From assembly GCF_027925305.1 (NCBI RefSeq), contig NZ_BSDR01000001.1, forward strand, positions 3,738,501 to 3,802,500: a stretch of 64,000 bases of DNA, written 5' to 3'. Positions 47,753 to 56,094 of the stretch are shown here, in pieces. Below the pieces are notes generated by a model. It was not told the DNA's origin. It searched no databases and saw only the letters and a list, made by a program, of their open reading frames with translations. Every line of letters begins with the position of its first letter. The first letter of the stretch is position 1. The translations under genes were made by a program, and so were the position numbers. The stretch is from Desulforhabdus amnigena (GTDB lineage Bacteria > Desulfobacterota > Syntrophobacteria > Syntrophobacterales > Syntrophobacteraceae).

Positions 47753-48605
47753 AACCGATGAATCCCCGAGTTCCGGAATCCTCTACGTGGTGGCGACTCC
47801 CATAGGGAATCTCGCGGATATCACTCTGCGCGCCCTCGACACATTGCGTTCCGTCCATTTTATCGCCGCCGAAGACACCCGCCACACTCGAAAACTCCTG
47901 AGTCACTACGACATACACAAACCGCTGGTGAGTTACCACGCGCATAATGCGGAAGAACGTGGTCCTGAACTCATTGACCGGCTGCGCCAGGGGGAAAAGA
48001 TCGCCCTCGTGACGGATGCCGGAACGCCGGCGATTTCGGATCCCGGAGGCTTGCTTGTGACTCAGGCCCTCGAAGCCGAAGTCGAAGTCACCGTGATCCC
48101 CGGCCCTGCCGCCCTCATCGCCGCTTTGGTGGTTTCTGGCCTTTCCACTCACCCCTTTGCCTTTCTAGGGTTTCCTCCGAGCCGTGGCAAAGGACGCCGT
48201 CGCTTCTTCACGTCCTATGCCGCCGTGCCCATGACTCTTATTCTGTACGAATCCCCTCAGCGCCTACAACGCACTTTGGAGGATATTCTGGACAGTTGGG
48301 GGGACAGACGTATTTCCGTCGCCCGGGAACTGACCAAAAAGCACGAAGAGATTTTCCGCGGGACCGTTGCTGAAGCTTTGGAATATTTTTCCGAGAATGT
48401 GAGGGGGGAGTTGGTGCTGGTGGTCCAGGGCGCTCAGGAAAAAAATGAACCGGAGGTGTTGGAGGAAGACTGGAAGGAGGAATTGGGTCGACTCATTTCG
48501 GTCACAAATTTATCCGTCAAAGAGGCCACGGAAAAAATCTATAGCCAATACCATTTATCTCGAAGAGTGGTTTATCAGGAGGCTCTGAAAATAAAGAAGA
48601 CGTGA
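47730..48605 (+). CDS. rsmI: 16S rRNA (cytidine1402-2'-O)-methyltransferase
   Basis: A 291-aa tetrapyrrole-methylase-fold enzyme: LYVVATPIGNLADITLRALD, AEDTRHTRKLLSHY, VTDAGTPAISDPG and VIPGPAALIAALVVSGL. The start is ATG 47730 inside the yraN end; a TTG 6 nt earlier is also open. Last gene of the translation cluster. Confidence 0.95.
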   Translation: MPLKPVSKTDESPSSGILYVVATPIGNLADITLRALDTLRSVHFIAAEDTRHTRKLLSHYDIHKPLVSYHAHNAEERGPELIDRLRQGEKIALVTDAGTPAISDPGGLLVTQALEAEVEVTVIPGPAALIAALVVSGLSTHPFAFLGFPPSRGKGRRRFFTSYAAVPMTLILYESPQRLQRTLEDILDSWGDRRISVARELTKKHEEIFRGTVAEALEYFSENVRGELVLVVQGAQEKNEPEVLEEDWKEELGRLISVTNLSVKEATEKIYSQYHLSRRVVYQEALKIKKT

Positions 48606-48712
48606 TTTTCGATGCGTGGATCATTAAAATACCATAAGTTCCATCGATCTGTTTTTGCGTTCTTTCAAGTTGATATTCCATAAAATTTCGGGACTTACTT
48701 CGGGATATTTCA

Positions 48713-49087
48713 ATGTTTGGTTTGCATCCTGCCGGAAAATTTATCTTCGGACTTTTGTTTATCATACTTCTCCCCGTTTTCCTTTGCCATTGCGCGCAGC
48801 AGTGGAACAGAACCGCACCAATGGATGCACAAGTTCCGGTAAAGTTTCAATATTTTGATCCCACCGCAAAAGAGGTGTGTGTTGCGGGCAGCTTCAATCA
48901 GTGGTCTCAACGGTCGCACTGCATGAGTGAGAAGGAAGGATTGTGGTCTTTGAGCGTTCCCCTCACTCCTGGGAGATATCAATATGTTCTGGTGATCGAT
49001 GGCAAATCCTGGCGCCCAGACCCCGGAGCGATTCTCTCCGAGGACAACGGGTTTGATGGAAAAAATTCAGTACTGATCGTGGAATGA
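48713..49087 (+). CDS. Lipoprotein with CBM48/AMPK-type glycogen-binding-like domain
   Basis: A 124-aa protein: hydrophobic N-terminus ending in LCHC (lipobox-like), then a single early-set beta-sandwich with EVCVAGSFNQWSQ, LWSLSVPLTPGRYQYVLVIDG, RPDPG and DNGFDGKNSVLIV. These are the landmarks of the isoamylase-N/CBM48 domain that binds alpha-glucans in AMPK-beta and glycogen enzymes. It is homologous to the C-terminal domain of the anti-sigma-like protein at 49821. No catalytic domain and no glycogen enzymes nearby, so ligand unknown. Confidence 0.8.
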   Translation: MFGLHPAGKFIFGLLFIILLPVFLCHCAQQWNRTAPMDAQVPVKFQYFDPTAKEVCVAGSFNQWSQRSHCMSEKEGLWSLSVPLTPGRYQYVLVIDGKSWRPDPGAILSEDNGFDGKNSVLIVE

Positions 49088-49162
49088 TTGTGACTCCAGG
49101 CCGCTCACGTTTGTATAAATCGAAGAAAGGTGCTTCTCACATTCGAGGACTAGAGTGGTTTG

Positions 49163-49768
49163 ATGAATTCTTCAGACGATCAGGAAGCAATATCCGCTGT
49201 TTTGGCCGGTGATGCCAATGCTTATGCCGTCCTGGTGGAACGCTATCAAAAGCCGATTTTCAATCTCATGTACCGCATGACCGGTTCGCATGCGGATGCC
49301 TTGGATCTGGCTCAGGACACGTTCATCAAGGCTTATGAGCAGCTATACCGTTTTGAGGAAGGGAAGAAATTCTTTCCGTGGCTCTACACGATAGGGTTGA
49401 ACAGATCCAAGAATTTTCTGCGGCAGCGGAAGGTAAAGCAGACGTATTCCATTGAAGACTTTGATCCCGGCTCGGGTTTGGATCATCCATCGCAGCAAGA
49501 AGATAATCTGTGTGACAGTCTCGACTCCCGACTGGTCCAGGAAGCCGTCCAGCAGCTCCCCGTCGATTACCGGGAAGCTATCATCCTGCGCTATCAGGAG
49601 GATTTTTCAATGGAAGATATAGCTGAAGCTTTAGAGCTTTCGGTGAGCGGCGCTAAAATGAGAGTCCATCGCGGGATTGCAAAGCTCCGGGAAATGCTGA
49701 GCGATAAGCGCTGCGGAGAGAGAAATGAGTCCCAATCGGCTTTTTCTGAGAAGAGATCTATTGCATAA
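49163..49768 (+). CDS. ECF-type RNA polymerase sigma factor
   Basis: A 201-aa sigma-70-family factor with region 2 (YQKPIFNLMYRMTGSHADALDLAQDTFIKAYEQL, in pieces YQKPIFNLMYRMTG and DLAQDTFIKAYEQL) and region 4 (LPVDYREAIILRYQEDFSMEDIAEAL in part, ELSVSGAKMRVHRGIAKLRE). It lacks region 3, so it is ECF. Immediately followed by a membrane protein likely to be its anti-sigma factor. A TTG directly before the ATG is open. The upstream CBM48 lipoprotein gene ends 75 nt before it. Confidence 0.92.
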   Translation: MNSSDDQEAISAVLAGDANAYAVLVERYQKPIFNLMYRMTGSHADALDLAQDTFIKAYEQLYRFEEGKKFFPWLYTIGLNRSKNFLRQRKVKQTYSIEDFDPGSGLDHPSQQEDNLCDSLDSRLVQEAVQQLPVDYREAIILRYQEDFSMEDIAEALELSVSGAKMRVHRGIAKLREMLSDKRCGERNESQSAFSEKRSIA

Positions 49769-49820
49769 AAAATGTTCAGGGGCAAATTTTCCCGTCAGGG
49801 GAGATCATGAGAAAGAAGCC

Positions 49821-50402
49821 ATGGGTGACGAACAGATAAGAGATGATCTATTGCTCCGAATCGAGTGCGGTGTCCGTGAAATGCCGTCTTTGGATCCGCC
49901 GCCATCACTTCTGCCCTTTGTCATGAATGCCGTGCGCACAAAAAAGATGCCATGGTGGTACCGGTTTTATAGATGGGCCAGAGCGCCTCGGTCCATTACC
50001 TTTACTCCTCTCCGGATTGCGCCGATTGTCGGCGTATTGATGGGCGTTTTTGTCCTCTCGATATACACCCTTTTTGATGGAAACGGAGGACGGTCGACTC
50101 AAGTTCCACCGCTCGATGGAATCCCCGTAACCCTTTCCCTGACCCTGGCCGGTGCTCAACGTGTGCAGGTGGTGGGTTCTTTCAATGACTGGAACGCACA
50201 GGGTTATGAGATGCGTAAGGAAGAAGGCAAGGAGTTGTGGACACTGAGTATAAACCTTCCAAGAGGTCGATATGAATATGCTTTTAAGGTCGATGACGAC
50301 AAAATCGTTCCGGATCCTCGAGCCGGTTTTTACCAGGACGATGGTTTTGGGAATCGAAATGCGGTGTTGATAGTAGGAAACCACCATGAAGAGAACATTT
50401 AG
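49821..50402 (+). CDS. Putative membrane anti-sigma factor with periplasmic CBM48-like domain
   Basis: A 193-aa protein: cytoplasmic N-terminus of about 75 residues (GDEQIRDDLLLRIECGVREM and on), one transmembrane helix (IAPIVGVLMGVFVLSIYTLF), then a CBM48-like sandwich (QRVQVVGSFNDWNAQ, LWTLSINLPRGRYEYAFKVD, PDPR, DDGFGNRNAVLIV). Position and topology fit an anti-sigma factor that senses something through its outer domain. No zinc-binding HxxxCxxC is visible, so it is not a classic ZAS. The frame is open from ATG 49725, overlapping the sigma gene; I prefer 49821, which has GAGAAAG upstream. Confidence 0.72.
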   Translation: MGDEQIRDDLLLRIECGVREMPSLDPPPSLLPFVMNAVRTKKMPWWYRFYRWARAPRSITFTPLRIAPIVGVLMGVFVLSIYTLFDGNGGRSTQVPPLDGIPVTLSLTLAGAQRVQVVGSFNDWNAQGYEMRKEEGKELWTLSINLPRGRYEYAFKVDDDKIVPDPRAGFYQDDGFGNRNAVLIVGNHHEENI

Positions 50403-51423
50403 GAGATTGCTTTTTGCGTTGCCGGTGATCCTGGCTCTTCTCCCGGGGATATGCAATGTCTTTGCCGCTGATAACGCTCAAGGACTTGCAACGGCCGTGG
50501 CCGAAGCTCAGGATGCAGGCATTCCTCCGGCAACCCTGAACCGTTTGTTGACCATTGGTTATGAAAATCAGGTGGAATCCGAGGCGATGGCAAACCTTGT
50601 GAGCATCTTGACACAGGCAGGAAAGGAAGACCTTCCACTGCAGCCTCTTTTGAGCAAGATAGATGAAGGGATAGCCAAACGCATACCTGCAGATGTGGTT
50701 TCGCAAGTGGTTGCGAAAAAATTGAATGATTATAGGGAAATGGTGTCGCTGATCAATGAACACAACAAAAGGCGAGGGCAAAACCTGCTTGTTTCCCATG
50801 AAATGCTCATCCGACTGACAGAAACTCTTTACTGTGGGCTTTCACAAGAAGAACTCCGTACCATGTTGGATCAGTACCCGGGCGTTTCGTTATCTACCCT
50901 GACACAGGGCATGGAAATCTTTGCTTCCCTCAGGCAGATGGCGTTTGATGCAAAGCTTTCCAGGGAGATCGTTTCTGAGGGGCTGAAACAAAATTTCTTC
51001 ATTTCCAATGAACTGGATTTTATTCGGACCATCGACATCGCCAAAGCAAAAGGGGTTCCTGAAAAGGAAATTGCGGCCGCCGCCATAGCCGGTATGGAAA
51101 AGCATGGATCCTTGAGGGAATTTTCAACGCGGGTCGGAGTCACTGCCGAGGATTTTGGCCATCATGGTCCTCAGTTGGGCAAGGGTAGCTTTTCCGGATC
51201 AAGGGGTGGGGGGAAGGGTCCATCCGGTGGGACCGAGGGTGGGCCAGACGGAAAAGGTGGAAAAGGCGGGGACCACGGTGGAGGAACGGGCGGTGAATCT
51301 GGTCATGGTGATTCCGGCTGTGGCTCCGGTGGAGGAGGTGGTTCCGGCGGCTCTGGTGGCTGTGGGGGCGCTGGCGGAGGTGGTGGAGGTTCGGGAGGAG
51401 GCTCCGGTGGTGGACGCGGATGA
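50386..51423 (+). CDS. Secreted protein with Gly-rich C-terminus, unknown function
   Basis: A 345-aa protein overlapping the anti-sigma gene by 17 nt. The signal peptide (LLFALPVILALLPGICNVFA) is followed by a helical region of about 235 residues with no known motif, then from about residue 262 a low-complexity tail of Gly, Ser and a few Cys, Lys and His (for example GGTGGESGHGDSGCGSGGG). The tail resembles surface or adhesive Gly-rich repeats. As the last gene of the sigma cassette it may be its regulated output, but that is inferred from position. Confidence 0.7.
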   Translation: MKRTFRRLLFALPVILALLPGICNVFAADNAQGLATAVAEAQDAGIPPATLNRLLTIGYENQVESEAMANLVSILTQAGKEDLPLQPLLSKIDEGIAKRIPADVVSQVVAKKLNDYREMVSLINEHNKRRGQNLLVSHEMLIRLTETLYCGLSQEELRTMLDQYPGVSLSTLTQGMEIFASLRQMAFDAKLSREIVSEGLKQNFFISNELDFIRTIDIAKAKGVPEKEIAAAAIAGMEKHGSLREFSTRVGVTAEDFGHHGPQLGKGSFSGSRGGGKGPSGGTEGGPDGKGGKGGDHGGGTGGESGHGDSGCGSGGGGGSGGSGGCGGAGGGGGGSGGGSGGGRG

Positions 51424-51585
51424 TGTATGGTAGTCGTTTACTCTCGATTAGGTCGATTTTGGAAACCCGACGTCCACCGTCGGTAAAGGAATCTCAACCT
51501 GCAGATAGCGTATTTTCACGGTAACGAAAAAGCTGAATCCAGATATTCTGTAATATTCAGTGAGATTAATAGTGCCGACCGCCCA

Positions 51586-51612
51586 CGCCGAGTCCATGGA
51601 CTCGGCGTTTCT
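51586..51612 (+). terminator. Rho-independent terminator of the sigma cassette
   Basis: A perfect palindrome (CGCCGAGTCCATGGACTCGGCG), here given as its two arms CGCCGAGTCC and GGACTCGGCG, followed by TTTCTT, about 160 nt after the Gly-rich gene. The rest of 51424-51851 shows no gene. Confidence 0.75.
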
Positions 51613-51851
51613 TATGTGTCCCTCTCGGTGACAACCGTCGTATAATCCCCCCCGGCAAAACTTGCAAAATCGATTCTTTGTGTTTAGAGTCGCAACAGAG
51701 TGGACATCAGGGCGTGATTCAGATGTCGGCCAATGAGCATTCAGCAGTTTCCGTGAGAGAAAAGGGCCCCGTGGGGCCGGAGTGCCGATTCCAACGATTT
51801 TTTCTCGGCCGCAAGGGAGGTTCAAATCCCAAATGACAAGGAGGCAAAAGA

Positions 51852-52520
51852 ATGAGGCTTTGGCGTAAGGTTCAAATCTTTGCGGTTGTACTGCTTGCTG
51901 AGACATGCGTTTTCACTTTTACTCTACCTGCGAGCGAAATCAAAGACTCCAAGTCGGTTTCCCAGGAAGGGGCCGCAGCGGTTTCCTCCGGTGCAGCCGT
52001 TTCCAGGCCTGAGTTACGCCTTCCCGAGAGAATTTCTGCGTCCGATCTCAAGCGCCTCATCCTGGATCTGCCCGGCACCTTCGATCTGGTGGACATTCGC
52101 CCTCCGCAGCAGTTCGCGGATTACGCACTGCCGGGTTCCATCAATGTGGACATTGTGGAGCTCATGTCCAACCCGGTGTACCTCACGGGGGTGGGGCCCC
52201 TCATCATTGCGGATCGTGACGGTTCCCTTGCCATGGCGGTTGCCGGCATACTTTCCCAAAAAACCCAGCGGGTCATCAAGGCTCTGCATGGAGGAGTTGA
52301 AGCCTATTGGGCCGAATCGGAATTGAGAAACGCCGTGGGAGGGAGAGGCGCTCCGGGAGTGACAGGAGTACTTCCAGGAACGGGCCGCGCCGTTGAAACC
52401 CCTCAAACTCTGAAAGGGGGCGCTCCTTCGAGCGAGGGAGGAGCGATTAAACCCGCCGCACCCTCGCAGCCTGCGCCACCAGCGCCGCAAAGGCCGAAAT
52501 CCACAAGTGCGGGGTGCTGA
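51852..52520 (+). CDS. Exported rhodanese-like protein lacking the catalytic Cys
   Basis: A 222-aa protein with an N-terminal signal (VQIFAVVLLAETCVFTFTLPA), a rhodanese domain (about 60-160: FDLVDIRPPQQFADYALPGSINV, then IIADRDGSLAMAVAGIL, ALHGGVEAYWAE) and a Pro/Ala-rich tail ending in a C-terminal Cys. The loop that should read CxxGxxS reads DRDGSLA, so the sulfur-carrying Cys is Asp and ordinary sulfurtransferase activity is unlikely. AAGGAGG lies before the ATG. First gene of the YeeE-rhodanese set; it overlaps or touches the next start. Confidence 0.82.
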   Translation: MRLWRKVQIFAVVLLAETCVFTFTLPASEIKDSKSVSQEGAAAVSSGAAVSRPELRLPERISASDLKRLILDLPGTFDLVDIRPPQQFADYALPGSINVDIVELMSNPVYLTGVGPLIIADRDGSLAMAVAGILSQKTQRVIKALHGGVEAYWAESELRNAVGGRGAPGVTGVLPGTGRAVETPQTLKGGAPSSEGGAIKPAAPSQPAPPAPQRPKSTSAGC

Positions 52521-52528
52521 GGATGAAG

Positions 52529-53047
52529 ATGAAAAACAAGCAAATGCGAAAAGATTTTATGAATCCTTACCTGGCCGGGGTATTGCTTGGCTTTACGCTT
52601 CTGGCTTCTTTCATCGTTCTGGGGGCGGGGCTGGGAGCTTCGGGGGGCATCGCCCGGTTTGCTGCATCTCTCGAGGGGGCGCTGGCGGAGAGCCACACTC
52701 TTTCCAGTGAATACTTCGGGAGGTGGGGGAGTTCTCCCATGAGCTACTACCTGGTCTTCATGCTGCTGGGAACATTTTTGGGGGGGCTTTTTTCAGCAGT
52801 TCAGGCGGAGAGGCTTGCATTCAAACTGGAGAGGGGCAAGGCGTCCCCTCCTGGCTTGCGAGCCGGCCTTGCTCTTTGCGGAGGGATCATTGTCGGATTT
52901 GCCAGCCGGCTGGCCCAGGGCTGCACATCCGGCCAGGCACTCACGGGTGGGGCGATGCTCCTTACCGGAAGCCTCATTTTTCTCGTCTGCATTTTCGCGG
53001 GAGGCTACGCCGCCGCTTATTTTGTAAGGAGGCAGTGGGATGATTGA
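52529..53047 (+). CDS. YeeE/YedE-family sulfur transporter, half protein A
   Basis: A 172-aa membrane protein with four hydrophobic helices and the family motif GFASRLAQGCTSGQALTGGA, whose Cys is the sulfur-relay residue in thiosulfate-type YeeE (TsuA) transporters. It covers half of a full YeeE; the other half is the N-terminal part of the next gene, so the two probably assemble. ATG 52529 has TGAGG 6 nt upstream; GTG 52514 and ATG 52523 are open too. Its stop overlaps the next ATG by 8 nt. Confidence 0.87.
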   Translation: MKNKQMRKDFMNPYLAGVLLGFTLLASFIVLGAGLGASGGIARFAASLEGALAESHTLSSEYFGRWGSSPMSYYLVFMLLGTFLGGLFSAVQAERLAFKLERGKASPPGLRAGLALCGGIIVGFASRLAQGCTSGQALTGGAMLLTGSLIFLVCIFAGGYAAAYFVRRQWDD

Positions 53048-55085
53048 AACTTTCTTTGGGTCTGGAACCATTGGATCTCCCCAGGCTTTTGTTGCTGCTC
53101 TTGTTATCGGGCTGTTCTTTGGATTTGCCCTGGAGCGAGCAGGTTTCGGGAGTTCCAGGCGGCTTGCCGGAATATTTTATTTCAGGGACATGGCGGTTCT
53201 CAAAGTGATGTTCACGGCGCTCATCACGGCCATGCTGGGGTTGAGCTATCTTATCGCACTGGGCTGGATCGAGCCGAGTCAACTCTATTTCATGCCCACG
53301 GTTTATGGTGCCCAAGTCGTTGGGGGGCTTCTTTTCGGAGTCGGTTTCGTCATGAGCGGCTGGTGTCCCGGCACTGGAGCCGTGGGGCTGGCTTCCGGGA
53401 AACTGGACGCACTCCTGTTCCTCCTAGGGGCGGTTTTGGGGAGTGTTCTTTTCAATGAACTTTTTCCCCTGGTAAAATCGCTTTATTCCTGGGGGGAAAG
53501 CGGAGTTCGCTTCGTCTATAACGCTCTGGGAATGTCCCTTGCGGCCTTTGCTTTTCTCTTCACTCTAATGGCGGTAGGCTGTTTCTGGGGGGCTGAATAC
53601 ATCGAAAAGAAGAAATCCACCGGAGGCGCCTGCTTCAATACCCCTTTCCTCAAAGCCTTCAGCCTCGCCCTCCTGATCTTTGCAGGGGGGCTCTTCATCT
53701 TTCCCACTTCCCAGCTCGATCTGGCTTCGGAAGGAAGGCCTTCCCCTCGCTCAAGGGCAGCCGCAGTAGCGGAGATGGAAAAAGGCCTTCTTCAACTGGT
53801 GCAGGAAGCCGGGGATCATATGGAACCGGCAGAACTGGCCGACCGGCTCATGAACGGTGAACCGGGGCTGGTAGTAGTGGATATCAGAACGCCCGATGAA
53901 TATAACCGGTTTCACATTCGCGGTGCCGTCAACGTTCCTATCACGCAACTCGATGAATATCTTAGGTCCCTCCCCGATCGTGGGATTACGGTCCTCTATT
54001 CCAATGGCATGACTCACCCAGCCCAGGCCCGTGATGCTCTCTTCCGCATGGGCCACCAAAATCTTTATATCCTCACCGATGGATTGACGGGCTTCATGGA
54101 AACCTGCCTCAAACCTGCTTCTTTGCGAACGGAGCCTGTGCCGGAAGATTTCGCCCGGAAAATCCGTGCCTGGAGGAATTTCTTTTATGCTTCTGCCGCT
54201 CGGGAATCTACGGTCCCGGCGCAAGGGGGAGTGATTTCGCCTTTTGAGAGGACTCTTCCGTGGCTTGTGGAAACGGACTGGCTTTCTGGTCAACTCGGTC
54301 GGGAAGATTTGAAGATTCTTGATGTGCGGAGTCAGCCAGAATACAATTCGAGTCACATTCCGGGTGCGATTTATGTGTCGGTGGAGAGCTTTAGAGGGGT
54401 TGTGCGCGGGGTTCCCTCCATGCTCCTGCCGTCTGAAATGCTTGCGCTCCACCTGTCCCAGATGGGGATTCACCCCCAGGACAGGGTCATCATCGTACCG
54501 GGCGACAAAATTCAGGATGCCACTCTGGTGGGCATGGCTTTTCAACGTCTCGGTCACCAAAACTATGCAGTTTTGAACGGAGGCTTTGACAAATGGGCTT
54601 CGGAAAACCGGCCGGTAGATGCGGCGCTTCCGCCCATCGTGGAATCCCGGTATCCTGTCGGTAATGGAGTGGATGATTTCACAGTGGACTACCTGAAGGT
54701 CCATGATTTCGTAAAAAATGGGGGAGCGGTGATTCTGGATGTGAGGCCTGCAGATTACTATGCGGGTAAAAAGTCCGATGAAGCCAGAGCCGGCCACATC
54801 CCGGGAGCCATAAATCGCCCCTTTTCAGAAGATGTACTCAAGACGGACAAGTACTCACGCTTAAAATCCAGGGAGGAGCTGGCTACAGCGTATGCATCGC
54901 TGATTCCTTCCAGGGATTCCACGGTGATCGTCCATTGTCGTACGGGGCATCAGGCCAGTCAGACCTACTTCGTACTGAAGCATCTACTCGGGTATCCGAA
55001 CGTCTTATGGTATGACGCCGGCTGGACGGAATGGGCGGCACGTCCTGAATTGCCTGTCGATACCGGCGCGGGAGATGCGAAGTGA
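53040..55085 (+). CDS. YeeE/YedE half protein B fused to three rhodanese domains
   Basis: A 681-aa fusion. Residues 1-225 are the second YeeE half with helices and GVGFVMSGWCPGTGAVGLASG. Then come three exported-side rhodanese domains: R1 at about 260-360 (LVVVDIRTPDEYNRFHIRGA; active loop YSNGMTHPA, no Cys), R2 at about 405-530 (LKILDVRSQPEYNSSHIPGA; loop VPGDKIQDA, no Cys) and R3 at about 545-675 (VILDVRPADYYAG; loop HCRTGHQAS, catalytic Cys present). Only R3 can carry persulfide. GGAGGCAGTGGG precedes the ATG. It likely links uptake of reduced sulfur to a sulfur carrier. Confidence 0.88.
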   Translation: MIETFFGSGTIGSPQAFVAALVIGLFFGFALERAGFGSSRRLAGIFYFRDMAVLKVMFTALITAMLGLSYLIALGWIEPSQLYFMPTVYGAQVVGGLLFGVGFVMSGWCPGTGAVGLASGKLDALLFLLGAVLGSVLFNELFPLVKSLYSWGESGVRFVYNALGMSLAAFAFLFTLMAVGCFWGAEYIEKKKSTGGACFNTPFLKAFSLALLIFAGGLFIFPTSQLDLASEGRPSPRSRAAAVAEMEKGLLQLVQEAGDHMEPAELADRLMNGEPGLVVVDIRTPDEYNRFHIRGAVNVPITQLDEYLRSLPDRGITVLYSNGMTHPAQARDALFRMGHQNLYILTDGLTGFMETCLKPASLRTEPVPEDFARKIRAWRNFFYASAARESTVPAQGGVISPFERTLPWLVETDWLSGQLGREDLKILDVRSQPEYNSSHIPGAIYVSVESFRGVVRGVPSMLLPSEMLALHLSQMGIHPQDRVIIVPGDKIQDATLVGMAFQRLGHQNYAVLNGGFDKWASENRPVDAALPPIVESRYPVGNGVDDFTVDYLKVHDFVKNGGAVILDVRPADYYAGKKSDEARAGHIPGAINRPFSEDVLKTDKYSRLKSREELATAYASLIPSRDSTVIVHCRTGHQASQTYFVLKHLLGYPNVLWYDAGWTEWAARPELPVDTGAGDAK

Positions 55086-55161
55086 AACGGGATGCCCGGC
55101 AAAGGGAGGCTGGCAAGGCCCTTTAACTCTGATTCGATTCTAAAATCATTCTCGAGGTCTT

Positions 55162-55968
55162 ATGCAAACTCAGCTCAGCAATCCCATCGGAGTCTTCGAT
55201 TCAGGCGTTGGAGGGCTCACGGTGGTTCGAGCGCTCATGGAACGCCTTCCCTTCGAAAACATTATCTATTTTGGGGACACCGCGCGTGTGCCCTACGGGG
55301 TGAAATCCATTGAGACGATCGCTCTTTATGCCCGTGAGATCACACAGTTCCTTTTGCAGCAGCAGGTGAAGCTTCTCATTGTGGCCTGCAACACCATGGC
55401 GGCTGTGGCTTACCAGGTGATTCAGGACCTGTCGCCCGTGCCGGTTCTGGATGTCATCAGCGCGGGGGCTCGCACTGCAGCGGCCGTGACGCGGGTGAAA
55501 TATGTGGGGGTGATCGGGACCCCTGCAACCATCAACAGCAATGCTTATGCGCGCGCCATTCACCGGTATGATTCTGAAATCCGAATCTTTTCTCAGGCGT
55601 GCCCCCTTTTTGTGCCCCTGGTGGAAGAAGGTTGGTTGGATCACATGGTCACGCGTCTTACAGCTCAGGAATATCTCAAACCCGTCCTCTGCCACGAAAT
55701 CGACACGCTTGTCTTGGGCTGTACGCATTATCCCCTGTTGAAGCCCTTGCTTCAGGAAGTTGCCGGAGAGGGCATCCAGCTCGTGGATTCCGCCGAGGCC
55801 ATGGCGGAACAGACCGCAGCCGTTTTGAGCGAGAAGAATTTATGGAATCCTGAGCGTGTCTTGCCCGATTACCGTTTCTATGTCACAGATGTTCCCCTGA
55901 GGTTTCAATCCATCGGGGAACGCTTTCTGGGGCGGACGCTTTCCAACGTGCGTGTGATCAAGTGGTAG
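55162..55968 (+). CDS. murI: Glutamate racemase
   Basis: A 268-aa enzyme making D-glutamate for peptidoglycan. IGVFDSGVGGLTVVRAL, IYFGDTARVPYGVKS, VACNTMAAVA (first catalytic Cys) and LVLGCTHYPLLKPLL (second) are intact. Stands alone between the sulfur genes and the ClpX variant. Confidence 0.95.
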   Translation: MQTQLSNPIGVFDSGVGGLTVVRALMERLPFENIIYFGDTARVPYGVKSIETIALYAREITQFLLQQQVKLLIVACNTMAAVAYQVIQDLSPVPVLDVISAGARTAAAVTRVKYVGVIGTPATINSNAYARAIHRYDSEIRIFSQACPLFVPLVEEGWLDHMVTRLTAQEYLKPVLCHEIDTLVLGCTHYPLLKPLLQEVAGEGIQLVDSAEAMAEQTAAVLSEKNLWNPERVLPDYRFYVTDVPLRFQSIGERFLGRTLSNVRVIKW

Positions 55969-56094
55969 TTGGGGGCGTCTCTTCAGGAAGGGTAGAGTTG
56001 GTTGAAATGGCAGGGGCAAGGGTTTATATTTAATGCGTGTTACTTTGAATTCAATAAATTTTTATGAAGAATAAATACTTGGAAGGACGTGGTA

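Noticed and set aside
51424-51480. Read-through of the Gly-rich gene's TGA as a second selenocysteine
   Set aside because: Sequence after the TGA (CMVVVYSRLGRFWK) does not continue the protein's character and stops soon; no conserved Cys position is involved.
51815-51840. tRNA-like GGTTCAAATCC box
   Set aside because: Only the T-loop-like word is present; there is no acceptor stem, anticodon arm or D arm around it.
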